Source: Verrucomicrobiota bacterium
GTDB lineage: Bacteria > Verrucomicrobiota > Verrucomicrobiia > Limisphaerales > DSYF01
Assembly (NCBI GenBank): GCA_025457725.1
Contig: JALOTU010000072.1
Coordinates: 1-9,573 of the forward strand
Reading direction: 5' to 3'
DNA: 9,573 bases
Positions 1-5,717 of the stretch are shown here, piece by piece (position 1 is the first letter of the stretch; every line of letters starts with the position of its first letter). The notes under the pieces were generated by a model. It was not told where the DNA came from and did no database searches. It was given only the letters and a program-made list of their open reading frames with translations. Position numbers and translations under genes: made by a program.

Positions 1-1
1 T

Positions 2-1534
2 GAAACTCCCGCGGCACCGTCCGATTTCATTCGCGACGTGGTCGCCGCCGATGTCGCCGCCGGAAAATATCCCCGGATCATCACCCGCTTTCCGCCCGAG
101 CCGAACGGCTACCTCCACATCGGTCACGCCAAGGCCATCTGCCTGAATTTCGGCATTGCGCGCGAGTTCGGGGGCATCTGCCACCTGCGCATGGACGACA
201 CCAATCCGGCCAAGGAGGAGCGGGAATACGTCGAGTCCATCACGGCGGATATCCGCTGGCTCATCGCCGGCTGGGCCGATCATTGCCTGGGGTTGAAACC
301 CAAGGGCGAATTGCCTGAGGCCAAACCGGTGAAAGGGAAGAGCGATTATCATCTGGCCGCCGCACCGCAATCCGCAATCCGCAATCCGCAATCCGGCATC
401 GTCGAGCCCTTCCACGCCTCGGACTATTTCGAGGCGCTTTACCAGTACGCCCTGCAACTGATCCGCAAGGGGAAGGCGTTTGTGTGTGATCTTTCGGCCG
501 AGGACACGGACAAATATCGGGGCGCGCCGGACCAGCCCGGCCGGGAGAGTCCGTTCCGCAACCGGGGCATCGAGGAGAACCTGGACCTGTTTCAGCGCAT
601 GCGGGCGGGCGAGTTTCCGGATGGCAGCCGCACCCTGCGGGCGAAGATCGACATGGCCGCCCCCAACGTCTGGCTGCGCGACCCCCTGCTCTACCGGATC
701 CGCCACGCCGACCACCATCATGCGGGCCAGGGGTGGTGTCTCTATCCGCTTTATGATTTCGCGCATTGCCTGAGCGATTACATCGAGGGCATCACGCACA
801 GCATCTGCACGCTCGAGTTCGAGGTGCATCGCCCGCTCTACGACTGGATTCTGGAGAACCTCGACCTGCCCCGTCCGCTGCCGCACCAGTACGAGTTCGC
901 CAAGCTCATCCCCAGCTACATGATTGTCTCCAAGCGCAAGCTGATCCAGCTGGTCAGGGAGGGCGTGGTCAGCGGCTGGGACGACCCGCGCCTGCCCACC
1001 CTCAGCGGCATCCGCCGCCGGGGCGTCACGCCGGACCTTCGCCTACAACATCGGGGTCACGAAGTACAAGAGCCTCACGGACATTGCCGTGTACGAGCAC
1101 GCCATCCGTCAGGACCTCAACCAGCGCGCGTTGCGCCGGCTGGCGGTGTTACGCCCGCTCAAGGTGGTGATCACCAACTATCCCGAGGGACGGACCGAAG
1201 AACTCGAGGCGGTCAACAATCCGGAGGACCCGGAGGCCGGCAAACGCAAGGTCCCTTTCAGTCGCGAGCTGTACATCGAACGCGACGATTTCATGGAGCA
1301 GCCGCCCGGGAAGTTCTTCCGCCTCAAACCCGGCGGCGAGGTGCGGCTGAAGTACGCCTATATCATCCAATGCCACGAGGTGATCAAGGATGCCGCCGGC
1401 ACGGTGGTGGAACTGCGATGCACGGCCGACCTGGACAGCAAGACCGGCGGCGCCACCGCCGCGCGCAAGGTCAAGGGCACGATTCACTGGGTCAGCGCCG
1501 CGCATGCCGTGGAGGCGGAGGTGCGGCTTTATGA
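2..1534 (+). CDS. glnS: Glutaminyl-tRNA synthetase, N-terminal catalytic part (5'-partial, frame broken near 1035)
   Basis: Class I aminoacyl-tRNA synthetase that charges tRNA-Gln in the cytoplasm. The frame is open to the left window edge, and the codons before the GTG at 38 (ending FIRDVV) match the family N-terminus, so the true start lies upstream of the window. Numbered from the GTG at 38, the catalytic domain shows FPPEPNGYLHIGH (HIGH at 27-30), RMDDTNP (51-57), YPLYDFAHC (236-244), EGITHSICTLEF (250-261) and the KMSKS-equivalent VSKRKL (297-302). A 41-residue insertion relative to E. coli GlnRS sits between about residues 82 and 124 and includes the heptamer repeat. Homology stops at GVTP (codon ending 1033); the frame then runs by chance to the stop at 1532-1534. 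The rest of the enzyme is in the +1 frame. This is either a real pseudogene or an assembly error; identification of the family is firm. Confidence 0.9.
   Translation, partial: ETPAAPSDFIRDVVAADVAAGKYPRIITRFPPEPNGYLHIGHAKAICLNFGIAREFGGICHLRMDDTNPAKEEREYVESITADIRWLIAGWADHCLGLKPKGELPEAKPVKGKSDYHLAAAPQSAIRNPQSGIVEPFHASDYFEALYQYALQLIRKGKAFVCDLSAEDTDKYRGAPDQPGRESPFRNRGIEENLDLFQRMRAGEFPDGSRTLRAKIDMAAPNVWLRDPLLYRIRHADHHHAGQGWCLYPLYDFAHCLSDYIEGITHSICTLEFEVHRPLYDWILENLDLPRPLPHQYEFAKLIPSYMIVSKRKLIQLVREGVVSGWDDPRLPTLSGIRRRGVTPDLRLQHRGHEVQEPHGHCRVRARHPSGPQPARVAPAGGVTPAQGGDHQLSRGTDRRTRGGQQSGGPGGRQTQGPFQSRAVHRTRRFHGAAAREVLPPQTRRRGAAEVRLYHPMPRGDQGCRRHGGGTAMHGRPGQQDRRRHRRAQGQGHDSLGQRRACRGGGGAAL
365..392. repeat. 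Heptanucleotide tandem repeat (CCGCAAT) x 4
   Basis: Four perfect head-to-tail copies of the 7-mer CCGCAAT lie inside the glnS coding sequence, within the nonconserved insertion. Three units translate to the 7-residue period PQSAIRN, seen here as PQSAIRNPQSG. Because 7 is not a multiple of 3, gain or loss of one copy would change the downstream frame. With four copies the frame before (HIGH motif) and after (SDYFEALYQYA) is the same. Confidence 0.95.
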
Positions 1535-1793
1535 CCGCCTGTTCACCGTGCCGGAACCCGACCTGGACGGCGACTTCCACGCGCATCTCAATCCCGCCTC
1601 GCTCGAGGTGGTCACGGCCAAGTGTGAGCCGAGCCTGCAGGAGGCCGGACCGGAGCTCCGCTACCAGTTCGAGCGCCTGGGCTATTTCTGCCTGGACCCG
1701 GTATCGTCCGGCAGCCAGACGTCATCCCCCCTGGTCTTCATCCGCACCATCACCCTCAAGGACACCTGGGCAAAGACCGCCCAGAAGCCGTAA
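1038..1793 (+). CDS. glnS: Glutaminyl-tRNA synthetase, C-terminal part with anticodon-binding beta-barrels (after frameshift)
   Basis: Continuation of glnS in the +1 frame. Homology resumes as RTFAYNIGVTKYKSLTD, immediately after the break, matching the family segment that follows GVTP-EAI in other GlnRS. It covers the end of the catalytic core (IRQDLNQRALRRLAVLRPLKVVI) and the two beta-barrel anticodon-binding domains. Visible family landmarks are VPFSRELYIERDDF, KVKGTIHWVSAAHA, EVRLYDRLF, LNPASLEVV, FERLGYFCLD and the terminal LKDTWAK; it ends at the TAA of 1791-1793, the normal GlnRS C-terminus. No Shine-Dalgarno precedes the first start codon in this frame (GTG 1089), so independent translation is not supported. 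If the break is real, the cell would need another glnS or GatCAB for Gln-tRNA; neither is visible here. Confidence 0.88.
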   Translation, partial: FAYNIGVTKYKSLTDIAVYEHAIRQDLNQRALRRLAVLRPLKVVITNYPEGRTEELEAVNNPEDPEAGKRKVPFSRELYIERDDFMEQPPGKFFRLKPGGEVRLKYAYIIQCHEVIKDAAGTVVELRCTADLDSKTGGATAARKVKGTIHWVSAAHAVEAEVRLYDRLFTVPEPDLDGDFHAHLNPASLEVVTAKCEPSLQEAGPELRYQFERLGYFCLDPVSSGSQTSSPLVFIRTITLKDTWAKTAQKP

Positions 1794-1807
1794 ACCCCAC
1801 CGCCCGA

Positions 1808-1853
1808 CAGGGATACACAACTCCCTGACCCTCTGACACCTGGCCTCGTCAGA
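1808..1853. other. Two tandem hairpins downstream of glnS
   Basis: CAGGGA (1808-1813) pairs with TCCCTG (1822-1827) across an 8-nt loop, and TCTGAC (1832-1837) pairs with GTCAGA (1848-1853) across a 10-nt loop. They start 15 bp after the glnS stop codon. Neither is followed by a T-run, so they are not canonical intrinsic terminators; they could help stabilise a 3' end or be Rho-associated. This is only a description of pairing potential. Confidence 0.4.
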
Positions 1854-1874
1854 ATGGCGGGGGGAAAAACCGGC

Positions 1875-2031
1875 TTAAGATCCAGGGCAACCGCATCAGA
1901 TGAGTCCGTGCCTTCGGGGTGGCGCCACTTTTCAATCGGCCTGGGAACAGGGTGGCATGTGGGAGGGTTCAATTTGCCGGCTGGAAAGCCGGCGATACCT
2001 CCCGGATTAAGACGTATCTGCCCTGGCTTAA
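1875..2031 (+). promoter_or_regulatory. Candidate structured RNA element closed by a 13-bp stem, upstream of the Cys-rich peptide gene
   Basis: Seen in sequence: TTAAG (1875-1879) plus CCAGGGCA (1882-1889) pair with TGCCCTGG (2019-2026) plus CTTAA (2027-2031), leaving only a 2-nt bulge. Inside are two further arms, both capped by GGAA (GNRA) tetraloops. Arm A is GCCAC (1924-1928) with GTGGC (1952-1956) around CCTG-GGAA-CAGG (1940-1951). Arm B is GGGAGG (1961-1966) with CCTCCC (1998-2003) around GCCGGCT (1976-1982) and AGCCGGC (1987-1993). A GTGGCGCCAC palindrome spans 1919-1928. The layout, a long closing stem with GNRA-capped arms about 100 nt before a start codon, resembles a riboswitch-like leader. 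I do not recognise any known class. The alternative is a cluster of dispersed palindromic repeats: part of arm B recurs at 9238-9250. Confidence 0.35.
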
Positions 2032-2128
2032 CATGGGTATGAGTTGCTTTGAACAACCGACATGGGCTATTGTCCAATGTGCGTCGGACGATGTGCCGAC
2101 AATACAGAAACTCAACCAAGGACAAAAG

Positions 2129-2323
2129 ATGAAGAGACTGGTGGCAATACTTGCAATGACGGCGTTCGCACTGTCGGTCGCCGGGAACTACAGCCTGGCC
2201 GCAACGGACAAGGCCACGGACAAGCCCAAGACGGAATGCAAATGCGGCAAGGACTGCAAGGGCGACGGCTGCAAATGCGGGTGTCACAAGGCGAAGAAGC
2301 CTGCGGATGCGGGCGAGGCCTGA
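2129..2323 (+). CDS. Small exported Cys-rich, metallothionein-like peptide (64 aa)
   Basis: The ATG at 2129 is preceded by AAGGA (2118-2122) with a 6-nt spacer, a good ribosome binding site that fixes the start despite the open frame upstream. Residues 1-25 form a signal peptide: Lys-Arg at 2-3, a hydrophobic core VAILAMTAFALSVAG, and a likely cut near SLAA (22-25). The mature part is a Lys/Asp-rich spacer, then a Cys cluster with Cys at 37, 39, 43, 48, 50 and 52 and His at 53, then a charged Ala/Lys tail. CxC and CGC spacing resembles metal-thiolate peptides, so binding of a soft metal (Cu, Zn) outside the cytoplasm is a plausible inference, not shown. It is a single-gene unit with a terminator 27 bp downstream and a potentially structured leader upstream. 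It has no recognised family name. Confidence 0.75.
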   Translation: MKRLVAILAMTAFALSVAGNYSLAATDKATDKPKTECKCGKDCKGDGCKCGCHKAKKPADAGEA

Positions 2324-2350
2324 CTTAAACCCTCGGACCTGATTTTCAGA

Positions 2351-2384
2351 CCCCGACTCTTCTCGCGGAGGGTCGGGGTTTTTT
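2351..2384 (+). terminator. Intrinsic terminator of the Cys-rich peptide gene
   Basis: CCCCGAC (2351-2357) pairs perfectly with GTCGGGG (2372-2378); the stem continues through wobble and Watson-Crick pairs to a TCGC loop, about 12 bp in all. It is followed directly by six T residues (2379-2384). No T-run exists on the other side, so it acts on the + strand. Confidence 0.9.
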
Positions 2385-2426
2385 GGTGTTCAACCAGGAC
2401 TGTGGCGGCAATTTCCTTCCGGTGGG

Positions 2427-2468
2427 ACCGCGCTGCCGCGCGGTACGGGCGCCGACGCAGCGGCGCCC
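2427..2468. repeat. Pair of adjacent perfect GC-rich palindromes
   Basis: ACCGCGC (2427-2433) pairs with GCGCGGT (2438-2444) across a TGCC loop. Three bases on, GGGCGCC (2447-2453) pairs with GGCGCCC (2462-2468) across an 8-nt loop. They lie between two oppositely oriented terminators (2351-2384 on + and 2516-2552 on -), have no T-tract, and are not needed for termination. The form suggests a dispersed intergenic palindromic repeat (REP-like). The remainder of 2385-2515 holds no gene. Confidence 0.5.
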
Positions 2469-2515
2469 TGCCGCATTGATCGGTTGCACTTCATCCTGCA
2501 CTGCGCCAGCTGCCG

Positions 2516-2552
2516 AAGAAAATCCCCCGCGTGAGCCGGGGCCACGCGGGGG
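2516..2552 (-). terminator. Intrinsic terminator of pckG
   Basis: Read on the - strand, CCCCCGCGTG pairs with CACGCGGGGG (2543-2552 with 2524-2533 on the + strand numbering), a 10-bp stem. It is followed by ATTTTCTT (2523 down to 2516). It lies 45 bp after the pckG stop codon. Confidence 0.85.
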
Positions 2553-2597
2553 AGTGAGTTCGCACGCAGGGGTTGGTTCCTGCAAGAGTGGGGAAGA

Positions 2598-4415
2598 TCA
2601 GGCCAGCCGTTGCTTCAATCCGTCGAGTTGCGCCTTCAGGGGAGCGGGAACGCCACCCAGTTTCTGATAGTATTCCTCGATGCCGGCAACCTCCTTCTTC
2701 CAGCCTTCCTTGTCCACCGCCAGCAACTGCTCAAGATCCTCGGCCGGGATGTCGAGTCCGGTGAGGTCGAGGGCATCCTTGGTGGGCACGTTGCCAATCG
2801 GCGTCTTGTCGGCCTTGCCGGTGCCGTCCACGCGTTCACAGATCCACTTGAGCACCCGGCTGTTGTCGCCAAACCCGGGCCACAACCACTTGCCCGTGTC
2901 GTCCTTGCGGAACCAGTTCACGAAGAAAACCTTGGGCAGCTTGTTGCGGTCGGTCCGGCTGGCCATGGACAGCCAGTGGCCGAAGTAGTCCGACATGTTG
3001 TAACCGCAGAATGGCAGCATGGCGAACGGATCGCGCCGCAGGACCCCGGCGGAACCCAATGCGGCTGCCGTGGTTTCCGATCCGCAGGCCGAACCCATGA
3101 ACACGCCGTGTTCCCAATCGAAGGCTTCGTTGGCCAGCGGAATGGTGCCGGGCCGGCGTCCACCGAAGATGATGGCCGACAGCGGCACCCCGGCGGGGTT
3201 CTGCCAGTCGGGATCCAGCACCGGGCACTGCGAGGCGGGCGCGGTGAAACGGGAGTTCGGATGCGCGCCCTTCTTGCCGCTGTCCGGTGTCCATTCATTG
3301 CCCTGCCAATCGATGCCCCTGGCCGGCGCGGGCACACCCATGTCCTCCCACCAGATGTCGTTGTCCGGCGTGAGCACCACGTTGGTGAAGATGGTGTTTT
3401 TGGAGCAGGCGGCGAGGGCGTTCGGATTGGACTGGGCCGAAGTGCCGGGGGCCACGCCGAAGAAACCGGTCTCGGGGTTCATGGCATAGAGACGGCCATC
3501 CTCGCCCACGCGGATCCAGGCGATGTCATCGCCCAGGGTGGTCACCTTCCAACCGGGCAGCGAGGGTTGCATCATGGCCAGGTTGGTCTTTCCGCAGGCG
3601 CTGGGGAAGGCGGCGGCCACGTAGTGTTTCTTTCCGGCCGGCGAGGTGAGACAGAGGATGAGCATGTGCTCCGCCATCCAGCCTTCCCGACGGGCCACGG
3701 TGGAGGCGATGCGCAGGGCGAGACACTTCTTGCCCAGCAGCGCGTTGCCGCCGTAACCGGAACCGTAGGACCAGATGGAGGGTTCCTCCGGGAAATGCAC
3801 GATGTATTTGTTCCTCGGCTCGGGCTCGCAGGGCCACGGCACATCCTTCTGACCGGGTTTCAACGGCGCGCCCACCGAGTGCATGCAGGGGATGTACTTT
3901 CCATCGGCACCCAGCTTGTCGAGCACGGCCTGGCCCATGTTGGTCATGATGCGCATGTTGGTGACCACGTAGGCGGAATCGGTGATCTCAATGCCGATCT
4001 TGCAGATGGGCGAGTCCAACGGCCCCATGGCGAAGGGAATGACGTACATCGTGCGGCCCTTCATGCAGCCCTGGAAGCGCTCCATCATCTTCGCCTTCAT
4101 CTCCGCCGGGTCCGCCCAGTTGTTGGCCGCACCGGCTTCCTCCCTGGTCCTGGAGCAGATGAAGGTGCGATCCTCCACCCGGGCCACATCGCTGGGATGC
4201 GAACGCGCCAGGTAACTGCCGGGGCGCTTTTTCGGGTCCAGCTTGGTGAAGGTGCCCGCCTTGACGAGGACGTCGCACAATTGCTGGTTCTCCGCGTCCG
4301 AACCATCCGTCCACCACACGTTGGCGGGCTGGCAAAGTTCGGCCATTTCGCTGACCCACGCCTGCAGTCTGACGTTGGTGGTCTTGCCGTTTCCGAGTGT
4401 CTTGGTCTCGCTCAT
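2598..4415 (-). CDS. pckG: Phosphoenolpyruvate carboxykinase (GTP)
   Basis: Cytosolic GTP-dependent PEPCK that interconverts oxaloacetate plus GTP with PEP, GDP and CO2, linking the TCA cycle to gluconeogenesis. The 605-residue product from the ATG at 4415 has full family length. Landmarks in that numbering: the PEPCK-GTP P-loop signature FPSACGKTN at 270-278 with its hyper-reactive Cys at 274; kinase-2 motif GDDIAW at 295-300; metal and substrate region YGGNALLGKKC followed by EGWMAEHMLIL (about 222-252); substrate-binding SYLARSHPSDVARVEDRTF (about 67-85); and EHGVFMGSACGSETTAAA and FGDNSRVLKW in the C-terminal half. A GTG at 4457 would add 14 residues, but starting at MSETK matches the family better; neither has a clear Shine-Dalgarno. 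The gene is monocistronic, ends in its own terminator, and is divergent from uspA. No broken or missing catalytic residue was seen. Confidence 0.96.
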   Translation of the reverse strand: MSETKTLGNGKTTNVRLQAWVSEMAELCQPANVWWTDGSDAENQQLCDVLVKAGTFTKLDPKKRPGSYLARSHPSDVARVEDRTFICSRTREEAGAANNWADPAEMKAKMMERFQGCMKGRTMYVIPFAMGPLDSPICKIGIEITDSAYVVTNMRIMTNMGQAVLDKLGADGKYIPCMHSVGAPLKPGQKDVPWPCEPEPRNKYIVHFPEEPSIWSYGSGYGGNALLGKKCLALRIASTVARREGWMAEHMLILCLTSPAGKKHYVAAAFPSACGKTNLAMMQPSLPGWKVTTLGDDIAWIRVGEDGRLYAMNPETGFFGVAPGTSAQSNPNALAACSKNTIFTNVVLTPDNDIWWEDMGVPAPARGIDWQGNEWTPDSGKKGAHPNSRFTAPASQCPVLDPDWQNPAGVPLSAIIFGGRRPGTIPLANEAFDWEHGVFMGSACGSETTAAALGSAGVLRRDPFAMLPFCGYNMSDYFGHWLSMASRTDRNKLPKVFFVNWFRKDDTGKWLWPGFGDNSRVLKWICERVDGTGKADKTPIGNVPTKDALDLTGLDIPAEDLEQLLAVDKEGWKKEVAGIEEYYQKLGGVPAPLKAQLDGLKQRLA

Positions 4416-4547
4416 ATTCTTGGTTTGATTTCGATTCAATGGAAGCAGGCGGGCCACGACCTGATATTAACCGGGAGAAGAACCAACACCGGTACGCGGT
4501 CATTGCCGATGGATCCATCCCGGGGCGTCCGTGTCCTTTCCCGAAGC

Positions 4548-4574
4548 CCACGCAGAATAGCCATCCACGCAGAA
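4548..4574. repeat. 10-bp direct repeat CCACGCAGAA, 17-bp period
   Basis: Two perfect copies (4548-4557 and 4565-4574) stand about 135-160 bp upstream of the pckG start, in the divergent pckG-uspA gap. The spacing could suit two binding sites for a regulator, but this is inference. The rest of 4416-4878 contains no gene or strong structure that I can see. Confidence 0.35.
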
Positions 4575-4878
4575 CCCGACCAGAAAAATCGTTGCTGGAA
4601 AGGAACGGATGCTGAAGTTTGACCCGCCCTGCAACGTGGGGATTACCGCCCGAAAGGACCCCCTCCAGGCGCCCTGGCCGATTCTGTTCAACAAACAAAC
4701 ACACAGCGCGACAAGGCCGTGATTGCCTTCCCCTCCGCCACCAGCATGGAGGGGTGCCTCGAGGTTTCACGCGCACAGCAAACAGCGGAGTCGCTTCCAT
4801 CCCTCCTGGCTGGCGCACCGCAGGGCGACCGTGATCCCGGTCCCGCAAACAGTTGCTTAATCCACTGCCAACCGGGGT

Positions 4879-5001
4879 GGGGCTGGGCGCGCTGCGCCGG
4901 CCCCGACCACGTCCAGCGGTCGGAACGAAGTCCGGACATCGCGCCCTCACCGTCATTCGTTCCGCGCCTGTCACGGCGCGGGGCCGGCGCGCGGGCCGAC
5001 C
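4879..5001. repeat. Dense cluster of overlapping inverted repeats in the pckG-uspA intergenic region
   Basis: Seen: an imperfect hairpin GGGGC..GGCGC / GCGCC.GCCCC (4879-4904); CCGACC (4903-4908) with GGTCGG (4918-4923); CGGAACGAA (4921-4929) with TTCGTTCCG (4956-4964) enclosing the palindrome GTCCGGAC (4930-4937); CCGCGCC (4962-4968) with GGCGCGG (4975-4981); and a second CCGACC at 4996-5001. Several arms share bases, so they cannot all form at once. It ends about 100 bp before uspA. It could be a folded 5' leader of uspA or a mobile palindromic repeat; no known RNA class is recognised. Confidence 0.45.
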
Positions 5002-5102
5002 CTACCCCACACACTTAAAATCACACCCAGGCTGAACTGCGCGTGCTTGCGCGAGTGGTCCACGCGGACCAGATTGGGAGAGACACAAAACGCGGCCAGC
5101 TT

Positions 5103-5651
5103 ATGAAAACCGAAAACAAGACATCCCCAGACATCATCACGGACAAGCAGGGCGGGCACTCCAAAGACGAACCGGCGAAGAGCGGGGTTGCGGCGGGCCT
5201 CCGATTGCAGACCATTCTGGCGCCGGTGGATTTCTCGGCCTGCTCGGAACACGCCCTCGATCATGCCATGGCCTTTGCCACCCGGTTTCAGGCACAGGTG
5301 ATCCTCCTGCATGTCATTGAATCGGTGGTCTATCCCGAGAATTACCTGAACCTCCCCACCGTCCAGGATGGCGTTCAGGCCAGTCTGGCCGAGGCGGCCA
5401 GGGCGCGGTTGGATGATCAGGCCAAACGGCTGGCGGACTCCGGCATCCAGGTGAAAACCATGACACGACTGGGCCGCCCCTTCGCGGAAATCGCCGATGC
5501 GGCCCGGGAATGCGCCGCGGACCTGATCATCCTCGGCACGCACGGGTACACCGGCCTGAAGCACGTGTTGCTGGGCAGCACCGCTGAGCGCGTGGTGCGT
5601 CACGCCCCCTGCCCGGTGCTGACAGTGCGCGCTCGTGAACACGAGTCCTGA
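5103..5651 (+). CDS. Universal stress protein, UspA family (ATP-binding type)
   Basis: A cytoplasmic single-domain Usp of 182 residues, somewhat longer than the usual 140-150 because of a hydrophilic 35-residue N-terminal extension (MKTENKTSPDIITDKQGG...). The Usp fold begins at TILAPVDFSACSEHALDHA (about 37-55). The ATP-binding signature G-x2-G-x9-G-S/T is intact: GTHG at 145-148 and GST at 158-160, followed by AERVVRHAPCPVLTV, the typical last helix and strand. This places it with nucleotide-binding Usp proteins rather than the non-binding E. coli UspA type. The ATG at 5103 is chosen over GTG 5043, which lies in a nonconserved stretch; neither has a close Shine-Dalgarno (GGGAGAGA ends 19 nt before the ATG). 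The P1B-4 ATPase starts 66 bp downstream on the same strand, so cotranscription is likely. The exact stress signal cannot be read from sequence. Confidence 0.93.
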   Translation: MKTENKTSPDIITDKQGGHSKDEPAKSGVAAGLRLQTILAPVDFSACSEHALDHAMAFATRFQAQVILLHVIESVVYPENYLNLPTVQDGVQASLAEAARARLDDQAKRLADSGIQVKTMTRLGRPFAEIADAARECAADLIILGTHGYTGLKHVLLGSTAERVVRHAPCPVLTVRAREHES

Positions 5652-5717
5652 ACGGCGCCGCGCGAGTCGCAAAACACGCTCGACGCCATGCCCGGACGGG
5701 AGGAGGATTCCAGTGTC

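Noticed and set aside
1896..1920. Hammerhead-ribozyme-like string GATGAGTCCGTG
   Set aside because: The core would read CAGATGA instead of CTGATGA and there is no GAAA partner after a stem II, so the catalytic core is absent.
1861..2031. Cobalamin or other known riboswitch
   Set aside because: No GCCACTG core or other class-defining conserved motif could be found by eye.
1919..2128. In-frame upstream extension of the Cys-rich peptide gene from GTG 1919
   Set aside because: It translates the inverted-repeat region, would bury the signal peptide internally, and lacks an RBS; ATG 2129 has AAGGA at proper spacing.
2062..2328. Overlapping + frame beginning MGYCPMCVGRC, also Cys-containing
   Set aside because: No Shine-Dalgarno; its body is an out-of-frame reading of the signal-peptide gene at 2129-2323, which has a good RBS and coherent domain structure.
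4464..4469. TAATAT (- strand), possible -10 box for pckG
   Set aside because: No acceptable -35 hexamer at 16-18 bp; too weak alone.
2610..4622. Long open + frame opposite pckG (670 codons)
   Set aside because: Antisense shadow of a highly conserved GC-rich gene; no recognisable motifs.
5016..5021. TAAAAT, possible -10 box for uspA
   Set aside because: The -35 position is GC-rich with no TTGACA-like match; not supported without transcript data.
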